Notes under the pieces: generated by a model | The model's input: the letters and a program-made list of their open reading frames with translations, nothing else | What the model was told of the DNA's origin: nothing | Databases searched by the model: none | Program-made: the position numbers and the translations under genes | Shown: positions 1-8,317 of the stretch, piece after piece | Position numbering within the stretch: position 1 is the first letter of the stretch | Layout of the letters: the number at the start of each line of letters is the position of its first letter | Source: Bradyrhizobium sp. U87765 SZCCT0048 | GTDB taxonomy: Bacteria; Pseudomonadota; Alphaproteobacteria; Rhizobiales; Xanthobacteraceae | Length of the DNA stretch: 64,000 bases | Direction: 5' to 3' | Assembly (NCBI RefSeq): GCF_018131225.1 | Contig: NZ_JAFCMM010000006.1 | Location: 62,001-126,000, forward strand

Positions 1-311
1 ACTACCTCGGCGCGCGGCTGTTCGCGCCCGCACCCTGAAAGCGACGCGCCAGCATGCGACAGCGCACCGCAGCGGTGGTCGCGGCAGACCCGCGCGGCTG
101 ATTCTCCGGCATGTCGCGCACCGCCGGCGATGCCCAAAATGCCTTGGATGACAGGGTTTGCGGCGTTCCCGGCCGCCCCGAATCGCTGAAAAGGCGTTTT
201 TTTCGGGTTTTTTGGCCAACAAAAGCTGTGCAGAGCGCGTTGGGACTATGTTTCAAGGCAGATTCCGCCATATGGTGGCGATGTCCGAATCATTTTTCCC
301 TAGGAGACACT
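1..311. other. Left-edge non-coding stretch, HU upstream region
   Basis: No convincing gene is visible in this stretch. It holds two T runs (about 197-203 and 208-213) that could belong to the 3' end of a transcript entering from the left, and a near-palindrome CCGCCATATGGTGG at 265-278. The Shine-Dalgarno AGGAGA (302-307) of the HU gene lies at the right end. I could not assign a promoter with confidence. Confidence 0.5.
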
Positions 312-611
312 ATGGCCGCTCAACTGACGAAGTCGCAGCTCATCGAGCAGATCTCGACCCAGACCGAACTCGCCAAGAAGGACGTCAAGGGCGTTCTCGA
401 GGTCCTCACCACGGTCGGCTACAAGGAGCTGAAGAAGAACGGCGTGTTCGTTGTTCCGGGCTTCGCCAAGTTCGTTGTCGTCAAGAAGCCGGCGACCAAG
501 GCGCGCAAGGGCACCAACCCGTTCACCGGCGAGCCGATGACCTTCAAGGCCAAGCCGGCCCGCAAGATCATCCGTGCGCGTCCGGTCAAGGCCGCCAAGG
601 AAGCGGTGTAA
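312..611 (+). CDS. HU/IHF-family DNA-binding protein
   Basis: A 99-residue histone-like protein that should bind and bend DNA as a dimer in the nucleoid. The N-terminal helical part (residues 1-45) and the beta-arm region are recognisable. The arm carries GTNPFTGEP at residues 67-75 where classical HU has a GRNP-type motif, and it is flanked by lysine-rich segments (KKPATKARKG and a basic C-terminal tail), a variant seen in alphaproteobacterial HU homologues. The start is set by AGGAGA five bases upstream of the ATG; an open frame extends further upstream but has no ribosome site. The gene is monocistronic, with a strong terminator following. Confidence 0.93.
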   Translation: MAAQLTKSQLIEQISTQTELAKKDVKGVLEVLTTVGYKELKKNGVFVVPGFAKFVVVKKPATKARKGTNPFTGEPMTFKAKPARKIIRARPVKAAKEAV

Positions 612-642
612 GCCGTTATCCGCTCCGCATTCGCGGACGACG

Positions 643-671
643 AAAAGGCCCCCGTTCCGGGGGCCTTTTTG
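643..671 (+). terminator. Rho-independent terminator of the HU gene
   Basis: Stem AAGGCCCCC / GGGGGCCTT with loop GTTCC, followed by a T run. It lies about 30 bases after the HU stop codon and just before the 3' end of the convergent P450 gene. Confidence 0.9.
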
Positions 672-696
672 TTTGCCGAAGCGCCAGCCGCGCCTC

Positions 697-1866
697 TCAG
701 GCGTCCCACGTCACCGGCAGGTTGAGCAGGCCGCGGAACGCCCAGCCGCCAATGCGTACGGGTTCGCGGTCGACGAGGCGCAGGTTTTTCAGCCGCGCGA
801 ACACGGTCGGCAACGCGACATCGGCGACCATGGCGCGCGAAGCGAAGGCGCCGGCGCAGAAGTGCGGCCCGGCGCCGAAGGCGATGCTCTTGCCGGCGTC
901 GCGGCGCACGTCGAAGGCCTCGCCATTGTCGAAATGGCGCTCGTCGCGGTTGGCCGAGCCGAACATGAAGAACACCCGGTCGTCCGGGGCGAATTCGACC
1001 TCGCGGATCCGCCAGGGCTTCGCCACCCGCCGCGGCGACATGCCGATCGGCGAGATCCAGCGCGCATACTCCTCGAAGGTCTGCAGCCACGACACTTCGC
1101 CCGCCTGCGCCAGCGCCAGCTGGTCGGGATGGGTCAGCAGCGCCCACACCGTGCCGGCGACGGCGTCGCGCGGCTCGTTCTGGCCGCCGCTGATCGCAAG
1201 CTTGATGTTGGCGCGCACGCTGTCCATCGGCATGCCGGCGGCGAGACTGACGCCGAGCAGGCTGAGGTCCGGCGCCGCCTGCAGCGCCGGCAGGCGTTCG
1301 TCGATCGCCGCGTCGATGCCGGCGGTGGCGGCGTGGCAGCGCGCCTCGACGGCGGGATCGCCGGTGTAGTTGGCGATGCCGTCGATCATCGCCTGCGACC
1401 ACGCGTTCATGTCCTGGAAGCGCATGTTGACGAGGCCGGTGATCGACTTCAGGCACTCGGCCGAGAACGGCAGCGCGAAATCGCGCACGAAGTCGATGTC
1501 CTGCCGCGGATCGAGGGCATCGATGATGCGATCGGCATGGCCCTGGAACTGGGCGGTCCAGTGCGCCTTCACCGTCTTCGGCGACACCGCCGGGAAGACC
1601 ATCTTGCGCTCGGCGAGGTGTGCCTCGCCGTCCTTGCGCATCATGTTGTGGCCCATCAGCCTGTTCATCAGCCCGTCGGGCTGGTGCGAACTGAACACGT
1701 CGATCTGTTTCTCGGACACGAAGATGTCGTCGCGATGGGTGAACACCGTGCTGCCGAGCTGCGGAATGAACGCGATCGGCGCCTCCGCCCGCAGCCGCTT
1801 CAGCGTCGGGTAGGGATCGGCCCAGAACGCGGGAACGTCGATGTCGAAGCGCGGTGCGGTGCTCAC
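697..1866 (-). CDS. Cytochrome P450
   Basis: A soluble bacterial P450 of 389 residues, expected to hydroxylate a small hydrophobic substrate with electrons from a ferredoxin partner that is not in the window. The heme loop reads FGAGPHFCAG, with Cys337 as thiolate ligand, and the K-helix ExxR is E-Y-A-R in EEYARW. The I-helix is unusual: SGGQNEPRD stands where the acid-alcohol pair of AGxDT is expected. The GTG start at 1866 is chosen because the conserved N-terminus (STAPRFDIDVPAFWADPYP) begins there and a GAGAGG site lies upstream; a longer frame to 1971 exists. Its promoter region shares a 26-bp site with the transporter operon at 3513, so the P450 may act on the imported compound. Substrate unknown. 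Confidence 0.93.
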   Translation of the reverse strand: MSTAPRFDIDVPAFWADPYPTLKRLRAEAPIAFIPQLGSTVFTHRDDIFVSEKQIDVFSSHQPDGLMNRLMGHNMMRKDGEAHLAERKMVFPAVSPKTVKAHWTAQFQGHADRIIDALDPRQDIDFVRDFALPFSAECLKSITGLVNMRFQDMNAWSQAMIDGIANYTGDPAVEARCHAATAGIDAAIDERLPALQAAPDLSLLGVSLAAGMPMDSVRANIKLAISGGQNEPRDAVAGTVWALLTHPDQLALAQAGEVSWLQTFEEYARWISPIGMSPRRVAKPWRIREVEFAPDDRVFFMFGSANRDERHFDNGEAFDVRRDAGKSIAFGAGPHFCAGAFASRAMVADVALPTVFARLKNLRLVDREPVRIGGWAFRGLLNLPVTWDA

Positions 1867-1913
1867 GGAGGCCCTCTCGGTATGGTCCCCGACGATAGGC
1901 CGCGGCGGCGCGG

Positions 1914-1939
1914 GCGTCTGTCCCCTGCCGTTGGGACAG
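1914..1939 (-). promoter_or_regulatory. Candidate LuxR-family operator upstream of the P450
   Basis: On the coding strand of the P450 this site contains TGTC-N12-GACA and ends GGGACAGACGC. An inner inverted repeat CTGTCCC-N8-GGGACAG is perfect. It lies 47 bases upstream of the P450 start. A gapless alignment to the site at 3419-3444 gives 19 identical positions of 26, with the last 11 all identical and the same orientation relative to the downstream gene. Confidence 0.55.
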
Positions 1940-1976
1940 GGGGGCTGGCGATCTGATCTTCCGGCGAACAAGGTTG

Positions 1977-2090
1977 CCCCTCATGGTGAGGAGGCGCTTT
2001 AGCGCCGTCTCGAACCAAGAGGCCGAGGCGCTTCACCGCGGGGCCTCATCCTTCGAGACGCAGGCTGCGCCTGCTCCTCAGGATGAGGGG
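1977..2090. repeat. Dispersed palindromic repeat, family A
   Basis: Begins CCCCTCATGGTGAGGAG and ends CTCCTCAGGATGAGGGG, with internal hairpins such as GGCGCTTTAGCGCC. Other copies are at 2331-2448 and 18628-18741, with partial or related copies at 8242-8287, 40008-40060 and 43137-43250. It is non-coding and of the intergenic type seen in Bradyrhizobium-like genomes. The gap 1867-2481 holds no gene; it is filled by the operator and these repeats. Confidence 0.8.
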
Positions 2091-2140
2091 AAAGGTTTAG
2101 CGTGATCAACCTCGCAGGACCGACTGTTGTCTCATTCTGC

Positions 2141-2232
2141 GTCATCACCGGGCCGGCGCGCAGCGCCGTGACCGGGTGATCCAGCTTGATGGTGTGACGT
2201 AGGCCGAAAGAAAGCTGGATGCGCGGGTGACC
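2141..2232. repeat. Dispersed palindromic repeat, family B
   Basis: Left half GTCATCACCGGGCCGGCGCG ... GGGTGATCCAGCTT and right half AAGCTGGATGCGCGGGTGAC, separated by a variable middle. Related copies are at 39722-39892, 45028-45132, 47543-47649 and 51346-51453. All are intergenic. Confidence 0.8.
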
Positions 2233-2330
2233 TTAGTCCTGGCGATCCGTCGAAGACGGATCGCGCTGCCCGCGCATGACGCCGAGTGCGGGGCGCGCCG
2301 GCGGAGCATTCGGCCGGGAAGCATTGCATT

Positions 2331-2448
2331 CCCCCTCATGGTGAGGAGCCCGGCATCGCCGGGCGTCTCGAACCATGAGGCCGAGGCGTTGCCGCACGGG
2401 CCTCATCCTTCGATACGCAAGCTACGCTTGCTCCTCAGGATGAGGGGA
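2331..2448. repeat. Dispersed palindromic repeat, family A (second copy)
   Basis: Same outer ends as the copy at 1977-2090 (CCCCTCATGGTGAGGAG ... CTCCTCAGGATGAGGGG) but with different inner hairpin bases (AGCCCGGCATCGCCGGGC, GCAAGCTACGCTTGC), so the structure is conserved more than the sequence. Confidence 0.8.
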
Positions 2449-2481
2449 GACGTCGGGGCGCGGCGTGTCGCGAACGCCCCC

Positions 2482-3330
2482 TCAGTTCAGCCGCCGCTCC
2501 GCCGTCAGCAGCTGCAGCACGATGCCGAACAATTCGTTCTGCGACGAGATCCTGAGCTTGTCGTAGGCGCGCTTGCGGTAGGTCAGGGTGGAGTGGATGC
2601 TGATGTCGAGGTCGGCGGAGATCGCTTCCGAGCTGTAGCCGGACAGGATGCGCAGGCACACCTCCTTCTCGCGCCCGGTCAGCGCCTCGAAGGTCGCGTC
2701 ATGGGCGAACAGCGCGGCGAGGCTGCCGCGGGCGTCCGGTGCCGGCGAGGCGTCGATGGCCGCCGGCATCTCCGCGGCATCGAAATGCCGCGCCACCGCC
2801 GCGCTCACCGCCGGCGCGACGCGGCGCAGCCGCTCGGTCTGGGCGCGGCTGAAGCGGCCTTGCGCCGTGATGCGGTAGAAATTGACATAGAAGCAGGTGT
2901 CGCCGACCCAGATCGCGGTCGCGAATTTGTCGACGATGTCGGAGTCCTCGAAGAACAGCTTGCGGTAGCTGTCGTCGTACATGCGCCGGGCGAAGGTCGG
3001 CAGCACGATCGGGGTCGGCGCCGCCTGGCCGCCGAAGATGGCGTCGCGGTTGGGATCGGCCTGGTGGAAATGCTGGGAGTAGGCGACGCCGAGATCGCCG
3101 CCGGTCGGGATGTTGCCGATGTCGAGCAGGCAGCGCGCCGAGCGCTCGCCGGCAAACGAGAACACCATGCAGTGGCCGACGCCGGCGACGCGTCGCAGCG
3201 CGCCGATCAGGGCTTGCGGAAACGCCGGCCGCCCGATGGCGAGCACGGCGCTGGTGATGTCGGTCCGCGTGATGTCGTCGGCCGCGCGGGCGCCGCGCGA
3301 GATGCCGTCGATGGCCGGTCGCCCTGCCAT
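2482..3330 (-). CDS. LuxR-type HTH transcriptional regulator
   Basis: A 282-residue regulator. The N-terminal 200 residues form a sensor-like region without recognisable catalytic motifs. The C-terminal helix-turn-helix (about 215-278) has the GerE-type pattern LTGREKEVCLRILSGYSSEA ... TLTYRKRAYDKL. No receiver aspartate pattern is seen, so it is more likely ligand-responsive than a phosphorylated response regulator. The start has a GGAGGAGA site seven bases upstream. It is transcribed divergently from the ABC transporter operon at 3513 and sits between that operon and the P450 gene. Both flanking promoters carry a matching palindromic site, which makes this protein the obvious candidate regulator of both. 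Confidence 0.88.
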   Translation of the reverse strand: MAGRPAIDGISRGARAADDITRTDITSAVLAIGRPAFPQALIGALRRVAGVGHCMVFSFAGERSARCLLDIGNIPTGGDLGVAYSQHFHQADPNRDAIFGGQAAPTPIVLPTFARRMYDDSYRKLFFEDSDIVDKFATAIWVGDTCFYVNFYRITAQGRFSRAQTERLRRVAPAVSAAVARHFDAAEMPAAIDASPAPDARGSLAALFAHDATFEALTGREKEVCLRILSGYSSEAISADLDISIHSTLTYRKRAYDKLRISSQNELFGIVLQLLTAERRLN

Positions 3331-3418
3331 GGTCTCCTCCCAAACGTCTTGTTTTCCCGAATCCTAGCAGCAAGGCGGCGGCCTCGGAAGCGCCGAGGTG
3401 GCCTCCCGCCGGTCTGTC

Positions 3419-3444
3419 TTGTCGCAATCCCTAGGGACAGACGC
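3419..3444 (+). promoter_or_regulatory. Candidate LuxR-family operator upstream of the ABC transporter operon
   Basis: Contains TGTC-N12-GACA with the same spacing as the P450 site at 1914-1939 and ends in the identical GGGACAGACGC. A wider perfect inverted repeat GTCTGTC (3412-3418) / GACAGAC (3436-3442) and a CCCTAGGG palindrome (3429-3436) overlap it. It lies in the divergent gap, 88 bases from the LuxR-type start and 68 bases before the transporter start. Confidence 0.55.
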
Positions 3445-3512
3445 TCGCCGGGGCCGCGGCGTAGGTTTGGGGTCCCCGCGCCGCCGCGCGGGCAAGGGGA
3501 GACGCCGCCAAC

Positions 3513-4550
3513 GTGGACGCCACCATCTTCCTGTTCCTGATGCAGGACGGCATCATCAACGGTGCGGTCTATGCGCTGGTGGCGCTCGCGCTGGTGCTGG
3601 TGTTCGCCGTCACCCGGGTCATCCTGATTCCGCAGGGCGAGTTCGTCGCGTTCGCGGCGCTGACTGCCGCGGCGCTGGAGAACGGTCGTCTGCCTGGGAC
3701 GGTGTGGCTGCTGCTCGCCCTCGGCGGCCTTGCCGCGGTGTCCGAACTGGTGCTGCACCGGCGCGAGATCACGCCGCGGCGGCTCGTTCGCATCCTGCTC
3801 GCCGACCTTGCGCTGCCGGCCGCGCTGGTGGCGCTGACGCTGCTGCTCGCGCCCTTGAAGATCGGTCCGGTCGCGGCGGGCGCGCTCACCGTGGTGCTGA
3901 TCCTGCCGATGGGGCCGATGCTCTACCGCATCGCCTTCGATCCCATCGCCACCTCCAGCGTGCTGGTGCTGCTGATCGCCGCGTTCGGCGTGCACTTTTC
4001 GCTGATGGGCCTTGGCCTGGTATTCTTCGGGCCTGAAGGTGTCGGCACTACGGCGCTGGCCGCGCAATCGTTCGATGTCGGCACGCTGGTCGTCTCCGGG
4101 CAGAGCCTCGTGGTGCTGCTCGTGACCGTCGTGCTGCTCGCGGTGGTCGGCGCGTTCTTCCGCCTTTCGCTGTTCGGCAAGGCGCTGCGCGCCTGCGCCT
4201 CCAACCGCGTCGGTGCGCGGCTGTCGGGCATCCCGACCGGGCTTTCCGGCCAGATCGCGTTCGCCATGGCGGCCGGCCTCGGCGCGGTGTCCGGCGTGCT
4301 GATCGGGCCGCTGATGACGGTGTATTACGACAGCGGCTTCCTGATCGGCCTCAAGGGGTTTGTCGCCGCCATTCTCGGCGGCCTTGTCAACTATCCGCTG
4401 ACCGTGCTGGCGGCGCTCGGCGTCGGCATCGCCGAGGCGCTGTTCTCGTTCTGGGCCAGCGCCTTCAAGGAGGTGCTGGTGTTCAGCCTGATCATCCCGG
4501 TGCTGATGTGGCGCTCGCTGGCCCGCGCGCCGGGCGGAGGGCACAACTGA
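3513..4550 (+). CDS. livH: Branched-chain amino acid-type ABC transporter permease
   Basis: A 345-residue inner-membrane permease of the LivH family with many hydrophobic segments and the conserved cytoplasmic part LFGKALRACASNRVGARLSGI. It is somewhat longer than typical LivH, with extra hydrophobic sequence around residues 45-130. GTG start at 3513, preceded by AAGGGGA. First gene of livH-livMG-livF-livK; its stop overlaps the next start (TGATG). The family imports branched-chain amino acids, but also aromatic acids, amides or urea, so the substrate cannot be read from the sequence. The nearby P450 and LuxR protein suggest a catabolic substrate. Confidence 0.9.
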   Translation: MDATIFLFLMQDGIINGAVYALVALALVLVFAVTRVILIPQGEFVAFAALTAAALENGRLPGTVWLLLALGGLAAVSELVLHRREITPRRLVRILLADLALPAALVALTLLLAPLKIGPVAAGALTVVLILPMGPMLYRIAFDPIATSSVLVLLIAAFGVHFSLMGLGLVFFGPEGVGTTALAAQSFDVGTLVVSGQSLVVLLVTVVLLAVVGAFFRLSLFGKALRACASNRVGARLSGIPTGLSGQIAFAMAAGLGAVSGVLIGPLMTVYYDSGFLIGLKGFVAAILGGLVNYPLTVLAALGVGIAEALFSFWASAFKEVLVFSLIIPVLMWRSLARAPGGGHN

Positions 4551-6331
4551 TGCGCCGCCTGATGCAACGTCACGGCCGGATCGTCGAGCTCGCGGCCGCG
4601 CTCGTGGTGCTGGTGTTGCCGTTCAGCGGCCTCGTCTCGGACTATGGCGTCGCGCTGATGACCGATATCGGCATCGCCAGCCTGGTCGCGCTCGGCCTTG
4701 TCATCCTCACCGGCGTCGGCGGCATGACGTCGTTCGGCCAGGCGGCGTTCGTCGGCTTCGGCGCCTACACCAGCGCCGTGCTGACGACGCAGTTCGGCTG
4801 GTCGCCGTGGCTGACGCTGCCGGTTGCCGTCGCCGTCACCATGGCCTGTGCGCTGCTGATCGGCGCGGTCACGGTGCGGCTGTCTGGCCACTATCTGCCG
4901 CTCGGCACCATCGCCTGGGGCATCTCGTTCTACTACCTGTTCGCCAACATCGAGGGCCTCGGCGGCCATGACGGCCTGTCCGGCATCCCGCCGCTGCGCA
5001 TCGGCGAGCACGCGCTGACCGGCACGCGCGACTACTTCGTCGTGGTGTTTGTCGCGGTCGCGCTGGCGGTGGTGGCGACGCGCAATCTCTTGCGCGGCCG
5101 CATGGGGCGCGCGGTGCGCGCGCTGCGTGACGATACGCTGGCGGGCGCGGCGTTCGGCATTCAGCCGGCCACCGTCAAGCTCGGCGTGTTCGTCTACGCC
5201 GCGCTGCTCGCCGGCGTCGCCGGCTGGCTCTACGCCCATTTCCAGCGTTCGGTGTCGCCGGGGCCGTTCGGCATCACCGCCGGCACCGAGTATCTGCTGA
5301 TGGCCGTGCTCGGCGGCGCCGGCCGCATTCCCGGCGCGCTGCTCGGCGCCACACTGGTGATCGTGCTGCGCGACCAGTTGCAGTCATGGCTGCCGCTCGT
5401 GATCGGCAGCACCGGCAACTACGAGACCATCGTGTTCGGCGCGGTGCTGGTGCTGCTGCTGCGCAACGCCAGCGACGGGCTGTGGAGCCGCTTTGCCGGG
5501 CCGCCGCAGCCGCCGGACTTCGGCACCGCTGGCGGCGTCGTCACCGCCGGCCATCGCGCGCGTCCCGAGCGCGACACGCCGCTGATCGAGGTGCGGGCCC
5601 TGCGCAAGGCATTCGGTGGGCTCATCGCCGTCAACGATGTCGGCTTCACGGTGCCGGCCGGACGCATTGTCGGCCTGATCGGCCCCAACGGCGCCGGCAA
5701 GAGCACCACCTTCAACCTCATCACCGGCGTGCTGGCGCCCACCGCCGGCGAGGTGCTGTTCCGTGGCGCGCCGCTCAGGGCGCCGACGCCGCAGCAGATG
5801 GCGCGGCTCGGCGTCGGCCGCTCGTTCCAGCATGCCGCCGTGGCGCCGGAGATGAGCGTGATCGAGAACGTCATGCTCGGCGCCCATCTGCGCGGCCGCG
5901 CCGGCATGGTCGCCGCCGTGCTCGGCCTCGATCGCAAGGAGGAGGTCGTGCTGTTCGAGACCGCATCCCGCGCGCTCGAGCGCACAGGGCTCACCGATGT
6001 CGCGGCCGTGCCGGCCGGCGCGCTGTCGCTGGGTCAGTTGCGCCTTGTCGAGATCGCCCGCGCGCTCGCCCTCGATCCGCTGGTGCTGCTGCTCGACGAG
6101 CCGGCCGCCGGCCTGCGCGTCGGCGAGAAGAAGGCGCTGGCGCGGCTCTTACGCGAGCTGCGCCAGGAGGGCATCAGCGTGCTGCTGGTCGAGCACGACA
6201 TGGACTTCGTCATGAGCCTTGCCGACCATCTCGTCGTGCTCGATTTCGGCACCCGCATCGCCGAGGGCGACGCCGGGGCCATCAGCGGCAACCCGCGGGT
6301 GATCGAGGCCTATCTCGGAGGCGTCGAATGA
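4550..6331 (+). CDS. Fused permease-ATPase of a branched-chain-type ABC transporter (LivM-LivG)
   Basis: A 593-residue fusion. Residues 1 to about 320 are a LivM-type membrane permease, with the typical ILTGVGGMTSFGQAAFVGFGAY near the N-terminus. After a linker, the LivG-type ATPase runs from about 343: Walker A GPNGAGKST near 378, signature LSLGQLR near 492 (the second position is Leu rather than Gly), Walker B LLLLDEPAAGL near 512. The ATG at 4550 shares its A with the upstream TGA. LivM-LivG fusions are known among rhizobial transporters. One polypeptide supplies half of the membrane channel and one of the two ATPases; LivF supplies the other. Confidence 0.93.
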   Translation: MRRLMQRHGRIVELAAALVVLVLPFSGLVSDYGVALMTDIGIASLVALGLVILTGVGGMTSFGQAAFVGFGAYTSAVLTTQFGWSPWLTLPVAVAVTMACALLIGAVTVRLSGHYLPLGTIAWGISFYYLFANIEGLGGHDGLSGIPPLRIGEHALTGTRDYFVVVFVAVALAVVATRNLLRGRMGRAVRALRDDTLAGAAFGIQPATVKLGVFVYAALLAGVAGWLYAHFQRSVSPGPFGITAGTEYLLMAVLGGAGRIPGALLGATLVIVLRDQLQSWLPLVIGSTGNYETIVFGAVLVLLLRNASDGLWSRFAGPPQPPDFGTAGGVVTAGHRARPERDTPLIEVRALRKAFGGLIAVNDVGFTVPAGRIVGLIGPNGAGKSTTFNLITGVLAPTAGEVLFRGAPLRAPTPQQMARLGVGRSFQHAAVAPEMSVIENVMLGAHLRGRAGMVAAVLGLDRKEEVVLFETASRALERTGLTDVAAVPAGALSLGQLRLVEIARALALDPLVLLLDEPAAGLRVGEKKALARLLRELRQEGISVLLVEHDMDFVMSLADHLVVLDFGTRIAEGDAGAISGNPRVIEAYLGGVE

Positions 6332-7050
6332 GCACGCTGCTCGCGGTCGACGACCTTCATGTCGGCTATGGCGCGGTGACGGTGGTGCACGGCGTGTCGC
6401 TCGCGGTCCCGCGCGGCAGCCTCGTTACGGTGATCGGCGCCAATGGCGCCGGCAAGACCACGCTGCTCAATGCGCTGATCGGCCTGATGCCGGGGCGCGG
6501 TGCGGTTGCGTTCGACGGTGCCGATGTCGCGGCGCAGCCGCTGGAACAGCGCGTCGGCCGCGGCTTGGCGCTGGTGCCGGAGCGTCGCGAGCTGTTCGCC
6601 GACATGAGCGTTGCCGACAATCTGCTGCTCGGCGGCTTCCGCCGCTCGCGCGCCGAGCGCGCCGACACGCTGGCCGAGGTGCTGGAGCGCTTCCCGCGGC
6701 TGCGCGAGCGTCATCGCCAGCTCGCCGGCACGCTGTCCGGCGGCGAGCGCCAGATGCTGGCGATGGGCCGGGCGCTGATGGCGCGGCCGAAGCTGCTGAT
6801 GCTCGACGAGCCGAGCCTTGGGCTTGCGCCGCGCATCATCCGCGACGTCTTCGACATTCTCGTCGCCTTGCGCGAGGCCGGCGTCTCGATCCTGCTGGTC
6901 GAGCAGAACGCCCGCGCGGCGCTCAAGATCGCCGACCATGCCTACGTCATGGAACTGGGCCGCGTCACCGCGCAGGGCACGCCGGCGGAGATCGCCGCCG
7001 ACCAGCGGCTGGTGGAGAGCTATCTCGGCTTCGGCAAGAACGCTTACTGA
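6328..7050 (+). CDS. livF: Branched-chain-type ABC transporter ATP-binding protein
   Basis: A 240-residue ATPase of the LivF family, with Walker A GANGAGKTT, signature LSGGERQM, Walker B LLMLDEPSLGLAP and the H-loop region replaced by the LivF-typical LLVEQN. The start overlaps the preceding stop (ATGA). It forms the second nucleotide-binding subunit with the ATPase half of the fused protein. Confidence 0.93.
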   Translation: MSTLLAVDDLHVGYGAVTVVHGVSLAVPRGSLVTVIGANGAGKTTLLNALIGLMPGRGAVAFDGADVAAQPLEQRVGRGLALVPERRELFADMSVADNLLLGGFRRSRAERADTLAEVLERFPRLRERHRQLAGTLSGGERQMLAMGRALMARPKLLMLDEPSLGLAPRIIRDVFDILVALREAGVSILLVEQNARAALKIADHAYVMELGRVTAQGTPAEIAADQRLVESYLGFGKNAY

Positions 7051-7075
7051 AGACAACAAACAGGGGAGGATGACA

Positions 7076-8227
7076 ATGGGCAGGAACGGGCGGACGGGAT
7101 GGCTGGCGGCGGCGGCGCTGCTGCTTGGCGTCAGCGCGGCGCAGGCCGATATCAAGGTCGGCGTCACGGTGAGCGCGTCCGGCCCGGGCGCGGCGCTCGG
7201 CCAGCCGCAGATGAAGGCGGTGGCGGCGCTGCCGAGGGACATCGGCGGCGAGAAGGTGACGTATATCGCGCTCGACGACGAGTCCGATCCGACCAAGGCG
7301 GCGCAGAACGCCCGCAAGCTGGTGCTCGACGAGAAGGTCGACGTCCTCTTGGGCTCGTCGCTGACGCCGGTGTCGCTGCCGCTGCTCGATATCGCAGCGG
7401 AGAGCCGCACGCCGCTCCTCACCATGGCAGCCTCCAATGTGCTGGTGGCGCCTGTCGACGACAAGCGGCGCTGGGTGTTCAAGGTGGTGCCCAACGACGA
7501 CATCATGGCGACGGCGATGCTGACCTACATCGCGAAGTCCGGTGCAAAGACCATCGGTTTCATCGGCTTCTCGGACGCCTATGGCGAGGGCTACTACAAG
7601 GTGCTGGCGGAGCTCGCGCCCAGGCTCGGCGTCACCATCGCCGGCAAGGAGGTATATGCCCGCGGCGACGCCAGCGTCACCGGCCAGGTGCTCAAGATCC
7701 TCTCGGCCAAGCCCGACGCGGTGTTCATCGCCGCCGCCGGCACGCCGGCGGTGCTGCCGCAGAAGGCGCTGCGCGAGCGCGGCTACAAGGGGCCGATCTA
7801 CCAGACCCATGGCGTCGCCACCGACGACTTCATCAAGCTCGGCGGCAAGGATGTCGAAGGCGCGATCTTCGCCGGCGAGGCCTACACCGTCGCCGAAGAT
7901 CTCGATCCGTCGAGCCCGTTCCACAAGGTGACCGCGGCCTATATCGAGGCCTATCGCAAGAGTCAGAACCAGCCGCCGGTGATCTTCGGCGCCCATGTCT
8001 TCGACTCCATGCAACTGGTCGCGAATGCGTTGCCGGCGGCGCTCAAGGCCGGCAAGCCGGGCAGCGCCGAATTCCGCGCCGCGCTGCGCGACGGCCTCGA
8101 GCAGAGCAGGGACGTCTACCTCAACAACGGCCTCGCCAACATGAGCCCGACCGACCACAACGGCTACGATCAGCGCTCGGCGTTCATCATCAAGGTCGAG
8201 GGCGGGCGTTTTCGTCTGGTGAAGTAG
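7076..8227 (+). CDS. livK: Periplasmic substrate-binding protein of a branched-chain-type ABC transporter
   Basis: A 383-residue peripla-BP type I protein with a clear signal peptide (basic MGRNGRTG, hydrophobic core, cleavage expected after AQA near residue 24). The mature part starts DIKVGVTVSASGPGAALGQP, as in LivK/amide-binding proteins. Two ATGs are possible (7070, 7076); the second is chosen because GGGGAGG abuts the first. Located last in the operon, 25 bases after livF. It captures the substrate in the periplasm. The aromatic-acid/branched-chain subfamily cannot be separated by eye. Confidence 0.9.
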   Translation: MGRNGRTGWLAAAALLLGVSAAQADIKVGVTVSASGPGAALGQPQMKAVAALPRDIGGEKVTYIALDDESDPTKAAQNARKLVLDEKVDVLLGSSLTPVSLPLLDIAAESRTPLLTMAASNVLVAPVDDKRRWVFKVVPNDDIMATAMLTYIAKSGAKTIGFIGFSDAYGEGYYKVLAELAPRLGVTIAGKEVYARGDASVTGQVLKILSAKPDAVFIAAAGTPAVLPQKALRERGYKGPIYQTHGVATDDFIKLGGKDVEGAIFAGEAYTVAEDLDPSSPFHKVTAAYIEAYRKSQNQPPVIFGAHVFDSMQLVANALPAALKAGKPGSAEFRAALRDGLEQSRDVYLNNGLANMSPTDHNGYDQRSAFIIKVEGGRFRLVK

Positions 8228-8241
8228 GGCGGCGTAATCCC

Positions 8242-8287
8242 TCTTCCCGAGGTGCCCGGCAGAGCCGGGCCTCGAAGGGTGACGGAT
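8242..8287. repeat. Short hairpin repeat after livK (family A-like half element)
   Basis: CCCGAGGTGCCCGGC ... GCCGGGCCTCGAAGGG forms a hairpin with a GCCCGGC/GCCGGGC core. It resembles half of the family A copy at 43137-43250. It lies between the convergent livK and gntR-type genes and may stop transcription, though no T run follows. Confidence 0.55.
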
Positions 8288-8317
8288 CACGTCGATCAAA
8301 CGTCAGGTCGCGCTCCG

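Noticed and set aside
2..271. Minus-strand frame of 89 codons at the left edge
   Set aside because: No ribosome site and no recognisable family; probably chance, though a cut gene cannot be fully excluded.
1977..2448. Repeats as insertion-sequence ends or a CRISPR array
   Set aside because: Copies are dispersed, lack a transposase between them, vary in their inner parts and have no regular spacers.
2227..3540. A 437-codon frame on the plus strand across the LuxR gene
   Set aside because: Low-complexity Arg/Gly/Asp-rich shadow of the LuxR-type gene; no ribosome site or domain.
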